A DNA stretch of 64,000 nucleotides. Source: Pelomyxa schiedti (taxonomy: Eukaryota > Evosea > Pelobiontida > Pelomyxidae). The notes beneath the pieces are model-generated. The model saw only the letters and a list, made by a program, of their open reading frames with translations. It did no database searches and had not been told where the DNA came from. This document shows positions 24,142-35,951 of the stretch, one piece after another. Both the position numbers and the translations under genes were made by a program. Every line of letters starts with the position of its first letter. Position 1 is the stretch's first letter. The stretch is taken from the NCBI GenBank assembly GCA_020536535.1, contig JAHLWZ010000423.1, forward strand, positions 187,840 through 251,839, read 5' to 3'.

Positions 24142-27100
24142 ATGAAGAGGCCGCGAGACGAAGAAGGCCCCAATGGTCGCGTCTTGAGCGACGGTAGGGA
24201 AATGACACTATTCCCCTGCGCATTGTGCTTTCCACTTATTTCGCATTGGCGCAGCATAAAATCTAACAAAACACTCAAGATAGCGGACCCGACGACACTG
24301 ACCTGGCCGACGATATCCAATATGCACAACCGCCTGCCTCTACTCAGCAACAAACCGCATCTACATCCACAAAATTCTTCGCGAGATCCACCCAGAAATC
24401 AGTAGCCACAAGACCGGGTGATGGTCAACCTACTCCCAAACGCCCCCGCAATGTCACGGCGAGTGGTGCTGGTGGCGGAGCTGGAAGGGGAGCGGGCAGG
24501 GGACGTCGCTCTTCCAAGCCGGGTGCTGCCGTGCAAATTACTCCACAACTTGGGGATAGCTCGCAGCCTTCTCAGTCACAATCCCAGTCTTCTGTTCCTG
24601 AACACGTTCGCGCCATGTATCGCGTTGCAAATCCACCAGATATTGAAGCTTGCAAGGTGGCGTGGGCGAGGCCTCCTGTCAAAATCACCACCAGGGATCC
24701 ACTTGGTGTGCTGCTTTCACAAGTTCTAATCAAGATTTGCATTTGCCCTTCCTTGTGCATCAGGACTTACTCTACTGTTAGTATTCCAGAAACTAGAAAT
24801 TGACTACACTGTGGGAGACCCAATAAAAGGAATGCCGGGCTCTCCTGTTAAGCCAGTTCCCATCGTGAGAATGTTTGGTTGAACTAAGCCCTACATTTGG
24901 ATTCAATCCTTATCTTTGGCTAGGTGTTAATGAAGCAGGAAACAGCATTCTTCTTAATGTCCATGGCTTTACACCATATTTTTACGTGAAAGCACCTCCT
25001 GGATTTCATGAGAACAGTTGTGCTGAATTCAGACATGCTTTCAATGTTTTTTCTTTCTGAAAGAAAAATGACAACAAAATTTTTACACGGATAAACAGGA
25101 TGTTGCAAAGTCTTTCATGACAGGTGCTATGGCTCATCCACACAAAGATTACATCTTGGATGTTAGGATCGAAAAGAAGCAGTCACTACTTTACTACCAC
25201 AACAACATATTTGAAGATTTCTTAAGAATATCTTGCTCCCTTCCAAAACAAGTTCCACAGCTGCGATGTAAATTTTTTTTTTCCGCCAGGGAGTTGGGGA
25301 ATCAGGCTTTAACTCATCATCTCTAGCATTATTAGAGAAAGGGGCCTTGTGGGGACGCAATATGCCTACCTATGAATCAGATATACTGTTTGTGCTTCGT
25401 TTTATGATTGATACCGGACTGAGCGGTTATTGCTGGGTCCGGATTGAGGCTGGGCATTGGGATGTATGCTTCCACTTTCTTCTAATGCCTACTGAATGGA
25501 AATAGATACTGCCTCCAGATATGCGTACGTCCCATTGCCAAATAGAAGCTTTTTGCTCGTATGTCGTTTTCTTTAGTTGAATAAGTGACGGGATTCCAGT
25601 GTGGAAGACATAAAAAACCTTGGTTTCGATAATGAATGGGCCAAAGTGGCACCTCTAAGGATTTTAAGTTTTGGTGCTTCCTTTTGGTACTCTCAATTTT
25701 TTTATAACTCTGTGCAGATATTGAGTGTGCTGGCAGAAAAGGACTTTTCCCTGATGCTGCTCATGACCCTGTCATTCAAATAGCCAACATGATAACCCTT
25801 CAAGGTTTGTAGCTGTACCATAGGGCTTCTGTTCACATTCTTAGGTGATACAAAACCCATTATCAAGAACATCATGACTCTGCGGAACACCTCTAGTATT
25901 GTGGGAGCCGAGGTCCTCAGTTTTAACCAGGAAGAAGCAATGTTATCTGCTTGGCAACAATTCTTGATTTCTGTATCTCTCTCAATATCGTTTGCCGAAG
26001 TGATGCTTCCTGCAGGCCGATCCTGATATTTTGACTGGCTACAACATTGTTAACTTTGATATTCCCTACTTGCTAGATCGTTGCAAGACAATTCTCCCAA
26101 GAGGACCACCAATCAAGTGGAGCAAAATCAAAGTAGTAATTTAAATCTTGTTGTGGTTAACAAGTACCCAGACTTCGAGAGTTCAGTGTGAGAATGCATC
26201 ATTTAAGTCAAAAGCACTAGGAAGGCGAGAATCAAAGGAAATCTGTGTGTTCAATATTTGTTCTGAGTTCTTTTAACTTCAAAAGCTGTTGATGGTCGAA
26301 CTACTTTTGATATGCTGCAGGTATCCTCAGTAAAACTTCAAGGGTTCAACAAAAAACCTAAAACAGGTAATTCAAAGGGAGCACAAACTCCGCTCTTTTA
26401 CTTTGAACTTTGTATCGGCAACTTTCTTGGGAGAGCAAAAGGAGGAAGTGCACCACTCGAATATCACAGAGCTTTTTGATGGATCTCCTGACGACCGACG
26501 CAGGCTTGCTGTGTACTGCCTTAAGGTTCGTTTGCTGTCATCAAGGAGTACTAACTTTCCTCTTCAGGATGCCTATCTTCCACAACGCCTCATGGACAAT
26601 CTCATGTGCCTTACGAACTATATTGAAATGAGTCGTGTGGTTGGAGTTCCATTGTCTTATCTACTTGGAAGGGGGCAGGGTATTAAGGTCATGACCCAGA
26701 TTTACAAGAAAGCAAATGCAGATAACCTTTTGGTGCCATTTGTGCAATCTGAGAAAAAAAAAGGTAATTATGCTCTTACCAACAACAAGTTATTAACTTT
26801 CCTATAGACGGAAAGGAAAAAGGTTTTCAGGGCGCTGATGTTCTCAAACCAGTTAAGGGTTACCATGATACACCTGTCACAACTCTGGACTTTTCATCTC
26901 TATATCCCTCTATTATGATGTCGCATAACTTGTGTTACTCCACTTGGGTGCAGTCTGAGGAGGCTAAAAATGCCATGAAATTGACCCCAGATCAATATGA
27001 AGTAACTCCCCAAGGAGGTACATTCAGTGTACCATTTTCTTCTTTGACCTCTTTAGCTATGTTTATACGATCAACAGTGAGGCAAGGAGTGTTACCCAAG

Positions 27101-28993
27101 ATTTTACAAGTTGAGCTTGAAACAACTTATTTCATTGAGGATAACTGTTTTCAGAGCCTTCTTCAGGCACGTGCACATGCAAAAGAGCTTCTTAGTAAAG
27201 AAACTGACCCTGGCAAGCGTGCTGTCTATGATGGAAGGCAACTTGCATTGAAGGTCAAAAGAAGAAAACTTGTACAAACGTTCACTGCAATATACCTCAG
27301 ATTACTGCTAACTCTGTCTATGGGTTTACTGGAGCCCAACGAGGAAAGCTTCCTTGTACAGACATTGCTGCTGGTGTGACTGCTTATGGTCGTGCAATGA
27401 TTCTCCTAACCAAAAATGTTCGTTATTACAATGAAATTTTGGCTCATTAGTGCAGTTAATTGAAACAAAGTACTCTGGTTCACGTGTCATATACGGAGAC
27501 ACCGATTCAGGTTTGGCATATTTATTTTTTCTTTTCTTGACAGTGTCCTAGTCATGGTGATTTTTGATACTAAGGATATTTCCGAAGCAATGCGATTGGG
27601 TATCTCTCCTATCCTCTTTTTCTCATTTATCCTCTTCCAGGAAAGGCAGCAGCAGATGTCATCAGTGAGGAATTTCCCAAACCAGTTCGCCTGTTATTTG
27701 AGAAAGGTACAAATACAAAAAAATCCATCTCAACTGAAACAAAAAAAAGTGTACTATCCATACTTGCTCATTACCAAGAAACGGTACGCTGGCTTATTAT
27801 GGACAGACCCCTCACAGCCTGGTAAGATAGACACAAAAGGTCTTGAGGTACGGTGTTCCTCTCAATTTCCGCATGTAACCACACCATGTAGTCCGTAAGG
27901 CGTGACAATTGTCCTCTTGTGAAGCACGTGATGACAACGTGTCTAGAAAAGATTTTAATCGAACGAAACATTCCCTCTTCTATCGAGTTCGTCAAGGGCA
28001 TAATCAGCAATTTACTACAGAACAAACTGGACCTCAGTTTACTGGTTATTAGTAAAGCCTTGTCAAAGTCGAGTTCAGTTTGTTTCCTGACTATATTGTG
28101 AAATGCCCAACCTCACTTTCCAGGAATACGCAGCGAAACAGGCACACGTTGAATTAGCCCAAAAGTTACATGCAAGAGACTCTGGTACCTGACATTTTCT
28201 TTCGAATGTGGGTATTAAAACCTCTCTGTAGCCACTGCCCCAGGAGTTGGAGACAGAGTTCCATATGTAATTGTTAGTGCATTCAAAGGTATGCATTCCC
28301 CTACGTTCAAGCAAAAATAGAACGAAAACTAATTAACAATCCAAGGTTCTCGAGCATACGAAAAAGCTGAAGACCCTCTTTATGCTTTAGAGAAAAATTT
28401 ACCTCTCGATTATGACTACTATATCCACCAACAATTAGAACTACCAGTCACCAGAATTTTCAAAAATCTATTACAAGATCCGTCCTCGCTCTTTAGTATG
28501 TAGGATTCAATGCTTTACAGTGCTAAGAAAACAAAGAGGGAGAGCACACACGAACAAGGATTATTACGACTCCCGTTGCAGAAGTTGGAGGCATCTTGGG
28601 TTTTGCCAAAAAAGTACAGTGCTGTGTGGGTTGCAGGTATGCTGATATTTGATAATAACATGAGTTTTACTCTCTGGCAGAGCTCTACTCCCATCTAGTG
28701 ACTCAGCTGCACTATGCACAACATGTGAGACTAAACGAGTCAGTCTCTACAGTAAGCAAGTAATGACCGTGCGGGAACTGGAGCAGAAATACTGCCGTGT
28801 CTGGACACAATGCCAACACTGTATGGGTAGCATGCATCAGCCTATCATATGTGCCAAGTACTCTACTCCTTAACCATAAACACTCCTAACGCACATTCCC
28901 AGCCGCGACTGTCCCATTTTCTACATGAGGACCAAGGTAAAGAAAGACCTCCAGGAAGCTCAAGACACCCTTCAACGATTTGACGATTGGTGA
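24142..28993 (+). CDS. POLD1: DNA polymerase delta catalytic subunit
   Basis: A family B polymerase with its own proofreading exonuclease. The start [17 protein letters not shown] is followed by a Gly/Arg/Ser/Gln-rich linker. Exo I (DIECAG, about 25720), Exo II ([19 protein letters not shown]) and polymerase motifs A ([17 protein letters not shown]), B (RQLALK then [16 protein letters not shown] after an intron) and C (IYGDTDS) are all visible with catalytic aspartates present. The C-terminus has the two metal-binding modules: CysA around VQCCVGC...LCTTCETK (PCNA binding) and Cys[20 protein letters not shown] then RDCPIFYMR, which in other eukaryotes holds an Fe-S cluster needed for binding POLD2. 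The stop TGA is at 28991-28993. About 25 short introns. Nuclear replicative enzyme for the lagging strand and for repair. Nothing suggests inactivation. Confidence 0.94.
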
Positions 28994-29091
28994 TGGAAAA
29001 TTCCACCAGCCGGGAAAGCTCCTGCCTTTTTAAAACCCAATGGCCCATCCGCCCTTTGTGCCCACCAAACAACAACCAAAAAAAAGTCCCC

Positions 29092-31100
29092 ATGGACTTG
29101 ACAAACGACAACTACTACGAAAAGTTGTTTGAGGGCGAATCAACAACATGGCTTGTTGAAGAAACATCACTCGTGTGGGCCTTACACAGAACATTCGAAG
29201 GAAACCTATGCATCAAGCCCACAACTGGTTCTGTGCGTCCCCTTTGTTTTTTTCGACTCTGGCAAATGGTGTTTCGTTCTCGTGCGTTGTTGTGTTTGTA
29301 CTCCTGCGCTCCTTGAGTTAAATGTGATGAATTCGGCAGACATTGGTGCTCAATGCCAAGACTGGGCAGGCATGTTTAAAATTGTTTGTGCCAACAACAT
29401 TTGTTTCAGCTGAGCGCATGATTTCTCTTGCAAAGTGGAAAGCTGCTGAGGAGGTTGCAACGTTGATACGGGCACTGCCTAGTGAGGAGCGTCCCACATC
29501 TATTTTTACTGCACATAAATGCATTGTTGACCCCTTGTCTGTACACATGTTGGATTTCCCTGGTATGGGAATTCCTTCCTAAAGTGTGAAAAAAGCCCTT
29601 TTTATTTGACTTGAATATTTCAAGATATCTCTATTGCATACTCTCGGGCCTATTTCCCCTTCAGAGCGATCATGAAAATTACCAAAATTCATGAGGATGT
29701 AGTCCGCTCCTATGACCCTAGGCTTAATGTCTACAATGTATACGATGATTGGCTTAAGACTACCTCACCTCACTCTGCCTTCTTACGGCTTCTCTTGCTT
29801 TTGCGTTCAATTCTTGTAGATTATGACCAAGTCAAAGCAATACTTTGCAGCACGAATGCGGAAACCCTTCCAAATCACATTTGGCCAAGCATGAGCCAGT
29901 CTGCATGGATTGAAGTCGAAGCCCGACTGAAGGAGATTGTAATAAACAGGTGGCAGGCAAACAATCCTCAACAACTCTCACCAACAGAATCGCAGCTAGG
30001 AAGCATTATTTTGGGAACACTGGTATTCATTCTCCTTATTATACCCACCATCTCACTTAGTTAGCACCCACATCCTGAGATACAAACAAATGTTGACTGG
30101 AGAGCACGGGCAATCGAAGCAACAGAATTATCTTCAAATGCTAATAATATATCCCTCTCACAGTCAGAGGTGTCAGGGACTGTCACTTACGTAATTCCTG
30201 AAAACTTGATAAAGAAATTCGTAAGTCCGGACCACCCAATTCCATGCCTCACAATAATTAGATATGCATTGCCGATGTTCACAGTCAAGTTGGTGGCATT
30301 TTATACGGGTACTCACCAACTTCCTCTGTGAGAGAAGTACGTTGCATTGTGATTCCCCCTCAGGTTGAGCTCTTTTCCAAACTGTGCACTCTAATAGTAG
30401 AAACAGTGTGGCTGTTCCTCAACAGTATCATTTGCCCGGCTGCAGTCTCACAGCCTCCTACGCGAAATGGGGTTGCTTGGCTGGATACACACACAAACAA
30501 ATCACTCTACTCACGTATCACCACACACTCTAGTAAGCTACGCCAAACTGGCAGAAGAAAACGGATTCAACAATCTGAACATCATCACCAACATGCTCAC
30601 CATAACTTGCTCTATTGTTTCCGGTGGTTGCTTGCTTCTTGCACACTCACCAACTCTCCCTGGCGTTGAATGGGGACTTACACAAGCAAAATCTTGCAGT
30701 GCAACCTGTGGTCTACCCTGTGAAGAATTCAGCCCCTCGTTCTACACCGAGAAGAAACTTGTAGTAGAAAGCAGCTTCATGGGCTTTTGTGTGTCACTTG
30801 TTCTTCTTTACCCTGACTGATTTCGTTGTTTCAGACCTCGTTCCCGACCAGATTCCATGGAACTTCAACTTCATGCCAGATAAGTTCAACCTGGCCCTCG
30901 ACTACACCCTGACAAACCAAAACCCTAAGGATTTCTATCACGAAACCCACCGTCCCATGCACTTTTCCCAGTCGAATGGTGACGAGCCATCATCAACAAA
31001 CACAACATGCACTACAACCAGTGCATCCACTACGTTCTCAACAACATCTGGCAACGAGGAAGCCTCAGCAGAAGATCTGTCTGAAGACCTCTTCTCTTAG
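29092..31100 (+). CDS. PRPF8: Free-standing PRP8 C-terminus (RNase H-like domain IV plus Jab1/MPN domain)
   Basis: The reading starts at ATG 29092 (MDLTNDNYYEKLFEGE). It is colinear with PRP8 from the beginning of its RNase H-like domain IV to its end: TFEGNLCIKPTTGS, LAKWKAAEEVATLIRALPSE, DPLSVHMLDFP, NVYDDWLKTTSPHSAFLRL. The Jab1/MPN domain follows: YVIPENLIKKFICIADVHSQ, EVRCIVIPP, LGWIHTQTN, WNFNFMPDKFNLALDYTL and FYHETHRPMHFS, then a Ser/Thr tail and EDLFS. In full-length PRP8 these regions follow about 1,700 residues that bind U5 snRNA and form the RT-like/endonuclease core. Here the preceding 98 nt reach the POLD1 stop, so the core cannot be encoded just upstream. An in-frame ATG at 28993 overlapping that stop would add 33 residues without PRP8 character. 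The gene may be a split PRP8, an extra domain-only paralogue, or an assembly break. The domain call is firm. Confidence 0.88.
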
Positions 31101-31167
31101 AAAATAAGCAAACAAAGAGAGAAATACTTTGTGTTTGGTACATTTTGTTCCTTCTGTCTTTGGCCAT

Positions 31168-33636
31168 TCAGAGGTAATCAACAGGGGATAGAGCCCTCAG
31201 ACCGGCTACACGTAGTTCCCTGACTCCATTGGCTGAGAACACTCTTGCACTTGTGAAAGTCTCCAGGCAAAAAACAACCACCATGGTGTGATCAGGAATC
31301 GGTGTAGTTCGTTCAGTGCAGCGAAAATCAATAACAACCCAGTCTGTGAAGGGAAAGGCCGAGTAGGCATCAGATATGAATCTCTTCCTATGCTCCCTCA
31401 TACCGGCATCTACTCGGAGATGTGCGAATATTACAGAATGAGCTTGTGATGGAGAGAAAGAAGGAAGAAGAAAGGAACCTGTTCCCTCGCGCAACACTTC
31501 AATCCCCCACCTCAGAGAAGTGGTATTGATAAGAAGGTCAATGTAGCCTGTTGCGGCAGCACCGCCACAGCCAACGTTGGTGCTGACACTAACATTGGTG
31601 GGCAGAAGGCAAGACAGTGTGCGATATAACTCCACCAGGTAGCAACTTTCCAATGGGTACCCATCCTCTTTTTTTTATTAATCATTAGTGGCTGGTTTTA
31701 GGATAATTTCTAATTTTTTCTTACTTGAAGACTTAGATTGTGTATCTGCAAGTACTTTTGGGTCAAATTCGGCAATGGCATGATGGACTAATTCCCTAAG
31801 GCTTGGAGGTGTCACACGTGGTTCCAAATGACGAACGAGCAATTTCTTTTTGTCTGTTTGAATTTTAGAGCAACATGCATGACAAGGATTCAGACATGCA
31901 TATATTCTGAATCAAAGGAGATGAGAAAGCGTAAGCTCCATCATGAATATAAACGACTCCAATTTTCACCATACGTCCCAGTACTGCGGGGTCTGCTGTG
32001 CGGGAAAAGGTGGATACAGGAGACGGGCTTATGACAAGTTCAGTTAATGTTGCTAGAAGGGAGTCTTTCTGGACAGAGCTCAGAGAAACGCCATCAAGAA
32101 TGATCGGAATAGAACGAGAGGACTGGTAATGATTGTGCATTGAAACTGCACTGTTCTGAGTGATACTCTTGAATGCAATTGTCAACCTGAGTATACATAG
32201 TTCATCACCTTCTCGTCAGATACTTTGTCTTGAAATTCGTGGAAGAGGCGGAAGACAATTAAAGTGGAAAGACCAACATGGAGACCTGTAAATTGAGCAA
32301 TGCACCGAATGACAGGGTCAGTTAACTGGAAGAGTCCTGCATTCCCAGTGTTCATAGCATGACAATATTCAATAAATTCCTCCTGTAGAGAGGAGGTAGG
32401 TGGACGTTGGTGAGAAAGAGGCCATGTAGAGATAAGGAGATAACCTCACGAAAGGAGAGAAACTCCGCACTTTTCTCACATCCCATAAAGTCGACAGGAG
32501 TGGAGCCCTTTGGGGCGTTCACTTTCCCATAGGATGCAAGCAAGATAATTCTATTTCTAGTTGCACTTCCTTTTGCAGCTTTAACAGTACACCAGAATGA
32601 GCTCTCCGGCTCATTGTACGCTTTCTGGGCCTATGGATTCTGAGGAAGGTTGTGATTGAGGGGAGAAGTTACTTCGTCTATAATTAACGCAAATGGTTCT
32701 TGGATATTGAAGAACTTTCCAATTGGCATGTTGGAATTGGACAGGAATTTATCAAGGGGTGTATCCGCTTTCCCAGCCAATGAAATGACAGACACCTGTG
32801 TATGGAAGGGAAATTTAAGGTGCTCACAACTCAGTCAGATGAGTCAGAGGCATGCCTTCCAGCCTTTATTATGGAGATAGGCTTCAAAAACGTCTCCCAG
32901 ACTCGTTTTGCCCGAATACGGTGGTGCGCGAACCAAAACTACAGGCCTGTGCTCCATGAAACTGTACAACTCTTGGCAAGTACTCTCACGGAATGTGAGG
33001 GGTGAAGCCGCGCCCAACCCGTCTGTCTGGAAAGTGATTGTGCACTTTTCAGTTGTTTTCGCTCTTGTCTTGATATCTTTCCTGGGAGAAATTGGAGCTG
33101 TAATGGAGACCAATGTTAGGTTTACAAGAGGTAACGGGATAGAAACCAGGTATAGAGCACTTCTCTGAAAGGCCAAGAGCTCTCAGTGCTCCTTGAACGC
33201 TGCCTACAAGTTCCAATTTTGAGATAACTTGTTCAGGATCCATTCCTGCTAAAAGAGCATCCACAGACTGAAAGGTTTCTTCCGAGAGAGTTTTCATCAT
33301 GTCCAGTACGGTCTTTTTTAACCTATTGCTCTTCTCCATGGTCTCCCTAACTCTAAGCAGCTCTTCTTTAAGTTGCAGGGCCGTCTCCACTACACCACCT
33401 GCCAAACTGGGGTCCTTCTGGGCCCTCTGCGCTGCCGCAAAAGCACGATTGAGAAGAGTCATCAAGATTAGAGACTCGGTGGTGATCAACGGTAGCATCC
33501 TCATAATGTCCAGATCGTGGGGCGGTTCCACAAATTCAAGCACGGCGCCGAGTTTCTCGCGAATTGGCACATTGGGCATGTACTGCTCGTTTGGGCGGTG
33601 CGATTGTAAGGGTACGCTACTAGCTGCTGTCGGCAT
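31168..33636 (-). CDS. Crinkler-type (CR) P-loop NTPase fused to a PD-(D/E)XK nuclease-like domain
   Basis: Start ATG 33636 (MPTAASSVPLQSHRPNEQ). An N-terminal helical region (about 180 residues) precedes an STAND/AAA-like P-loop domain with Walker A VRAPPYSGKTSL (about 32905-32933) and Walker B FALIIDEV (about 32670-32695). Characteristic later pieces are SFWCTVKAAKGS, ILLASYG followed by TPVDF, and a TGLHVGLS helix. The C-terminal part has ATGYIDLLINTTSLRWGIEV plus LREG (about 31485-31545) and later WVVIDFRC. This Gly-x-Ile-Asp...Trp-Gly-x-Glu pattern is that of the restriction-endonuclease fold found in Crinkler-RHS-type proteins. Such NTPase-nuclease proteins occur in oomycetes, chytrids, Rhizophagus, plasmodiophorids and free-living protists, as secreted effectors or as selfish or defence genes. 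No signal peptide or header domain is visible. The cellular role is unknown. Confidence 0.72.
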
Positions 33637-33997
33637 TGTCTGTGACCCGGATCTATTGGTTTACAATTGGATCAAAAAAGTGTGATCAAAAAAACTTCCT
33701 CCGAAATTGTGTTTTATGTGCTTGGTTACAAAAGAAGTTCTGTGGGCTTTCATTCTGTGGCAAACTGGAGAAATTGAGCAAGAAGGGGGTGACAGGGTGA
33801 TGGTGTGTTTTGTTTCTTGACCTTTATTAATTATAAACCGATTTGTTACTTAATACTTGTTGTGTGTTCTTAGTTTAGTAGTAATAATGGAAAAAAGAGG
33901 AAGGTAACGAAGTTATTTTAAGATGCTAGTTATAAGGTGACATGGGTGTTGAGATTTCTGCCTGTATTTATGCATGTATTCAATATGGCCTCCCACC
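33637..33997. other. Intergenic region
   Basis: This 361-nt A/T-rich spacer lies between the start of the NTPase-nuclease gene and the stop of the next leftward gene. It must hold the former's promoter and the latter's 3' end signals. I see no RNA gene or repeat. Confidence 0.5.
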
Positions 33998-35716
33998 TTA
34001 GACATCCAGTACAGAGAGAACACAAAACAAACGAAAATAAAATATTGAGTTGTTGGTGGATGTAGTTAGAATAAGTTGGGTAATGTGATAACATAAGGCG
34101 TCGCTTGTTATATGTACTGGAGAAATGAGGGACGGCATACCAGGATGAGGAGGGAGCACTCGTCCATGACGTAATACACCATTTACATCATATCTTGGAG
34201 GCTGTGCAATGGATGGCCGCAGTACGGCAGCTGCAGCTGCTGCCCGCAGATACGGCGGTACACCTGCTCCCTGGGGCATTACATTTGCAGGAGTTGAGAG
34301 CAACGATTGAGGCTGTGGTGGTGGTGGGATGGGAATGAAAGGCTTTGACCCAAGTGGAGCGGGAGGGAGTTTTGCCCTGGCGGCAGACACTGCCGCTAAC
34401 GCAGGTGTGGGTGGTATAAATGGAAGGTTTCCTTGTGGGTGAGGGAGAAGTCGTGGGAAAGGAATTTGAGGGGACCCTAAAGGACTAGGAGGTGGAATTG
34501 ATGGAATAAGCGGTGCTCCACGGCCTGGGGAAGGGGTAAGTGTGGGCAGGGAAAGAGTGGCAGTTGGCAGAGGCCCTCGCCCTGAGAGTGGAAATTTGCA
34601 CTGCATTTGAAATGAACTGTTGTTGACAAGTCCTGGTGCATTACCCAGGAGAGGCAACAATGACCATGATGGCATGGATCCGGCTTGTAGTAACTGTGCT
34701 GATGGCGATGTGAATGGTCTTATATGGTTGATTGGCCCAGGGAGAAGGGAAGAGGAGTTGGAGAGAAGTTGGAGTGTGTTGAGAGCCCCAGGTGGAGGGG
34801 GTAAAAACCTGGATGGTGGAGGGACTGGAATTGGAATGAGTGGTCTTTTTAGAGTGGAAGGAATAAGGGGTGGTTGCTGTGGAGATGGAATAAGTGGTGG
34901 GCTAGGGACCAATGAACCGCTTTTCAACTTTGAATTCAGTAGGGCACTTGGTTTTAGGGGAATTGCTGGCTTTGATGAAGATACGAGTTGAAGTGGCTGC
35001 TGGCAAATTGGCAATGATTGAAGTGGGTTGAGCTTGGCAATTGGGAGAATTCTATTCGGTTCGTCTAGAATCCCTATCAAACAGTGAATGGGTGGTAGAG
35101 TGCAACTTAAAGTAAAGGTACACAGACCTAATTGAGGTTGTCTGAGAAGTAACGGTGATTGGGGCACCTGACTGTGGTCCTGGTACACCTGTTGCAGAAG
35201 AGGAGGGGCACAAAGAGGTACCATAGGCGAAACAGAGCCTTGCATGCGCTGCTGCCGCTGCCGCTGTTGTTGCAGAACATATTGCAATTCGCTTTGGTTA
35301 TGCAACAACAGCTGCTGCCTATCCAACTCAGCGGCGGCGCTCAAATAGTCCTCCCACTGCTGCCACTGCGCCGCGTACTCCGATTCCCTCTGCTGCTGTT
35401 GCAATGCCGCGTTCGCCGCCACAACTGCTGCCGCCGCCGCCGCTGCTTCCGAGGTTTGAATTTGCATTTGCATTTGCATTTGCTGTTGTCGCTGGTGCGG
35501 TGGTTGAGCGGCGGTCAAGATCTCGTCACGACGCTGCAGTAATGCCGCGGATTGTTTGTTTTGGTGGTGTTGCTGCTGCAGCTGTTCTAAGATCTCAGCG
35601 GGAATGTAGCTCGAGTGCTGGGCATCTACGTCGAGAAGTTGTTGGTAGTATGCGAGTATGGCTTCGTCGTATGTTTGTGCTTGTTGCTGTTGCTGGTACT
35701 CGTATGACCCCAGCAT
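33998..35716 (-). CDS. Gln-rich/Pro-rich low-complexity protein, unknown
   Basis: The start is ATG 35716 (MLGSYEYQQQQQAQTYDEA). The first 190 or so residues are dominated by Gln with interspersed Ala, including MQMQMQIQ and a polyalanine run. A helical segment (YDEAILAYYQQLLDVDAQ) is the least degenerate part. The rest is Pro/Leu/Ser-rich with repeated LIPSxxxPPL and LLPxxG-like phrases. One intron probably lies near 35065-35130. The composition suits a nuclear coactivator or RNP-granule protein but supports no assignment. The last 30 residues after PGMPSLISP may be intronic read-through. Confidence 0.55.
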   Translation of the reverse strand: MLGSYEYQQQQQAQTYDEAILAYYQQLLDVDAQHSSYIPAEILEQLQQQHHQNKQSAALLQRRDEILTAAQPPHQRQQQMQMQMQIQTSEAAAAAAAVVAANAALQQQQRESEYAAQWQQWEDYLSAAAELDRQQLLLHNQSELQYVLQQQRQRQQRMQGSVSPMVPLCAPPLLQQVYQDHSQVPQSPLLLRQPQLGLCTFTLSCTLPPIHCLIGILDEPNRILPIAKLNPLQSLPICQQPLQLVSSSKPAIPLKPSALLNSKLKSGSLVPSPPLIPSPQQPPLIPSTLKRPLIPIPVPPPSRFLPPPPGALNTLQLLSNSSSLLPGPINHIRPFTSPSAQLLQAGSMPSWSLLPLLGNAPGLVNNSSFQMQCKFPLSGRGPLPTATLSLPTLTPSPGRGAPLIPSIPPPSPLGSPQIPFPRLLPHPQGNLPFIPPTPALAAVSAARAKLPPAPLGSKPFIPIPPPPQPQSLLSTPANVMPQGAGVPPYLRAAAAAAVLRPSIAQPPRYDVNGVLRHGRVLPPHPGMPSLISPVHITSDALCYHITQLILTTSTNNSIFYFRLFCVLSVLDV

Positions 35717-35951
35717 CGACTTTGGTTATTTTATTTGTTCTTTTGGGTTGGAGAACAGGAACTGGGTGTTTGTGGCGTCTTCAGTGTTGGACTGCATCGG
35801 AGGACAAAGAAAGGGGGCACAGTCTAGAAGGCATTGACTGAGGGTCCTTCCCAGAGTTGGTACAGATTCGTATCTATTAGTGTTTGTTTCTCGTCTTTTT
35901 TTTTTTTTCCCTTCGTCATTCCGGGTGTTGACCTCACTACAACAAAGGACG

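Noticed and set aside
35159-35542. Leu/Arg-rich plus-strand open frame in the polyglutamine region
   Set aside because: It is the complement of CAG/CAA-rich coding sequence on the minus strand. Leu runs are the expected shadow.
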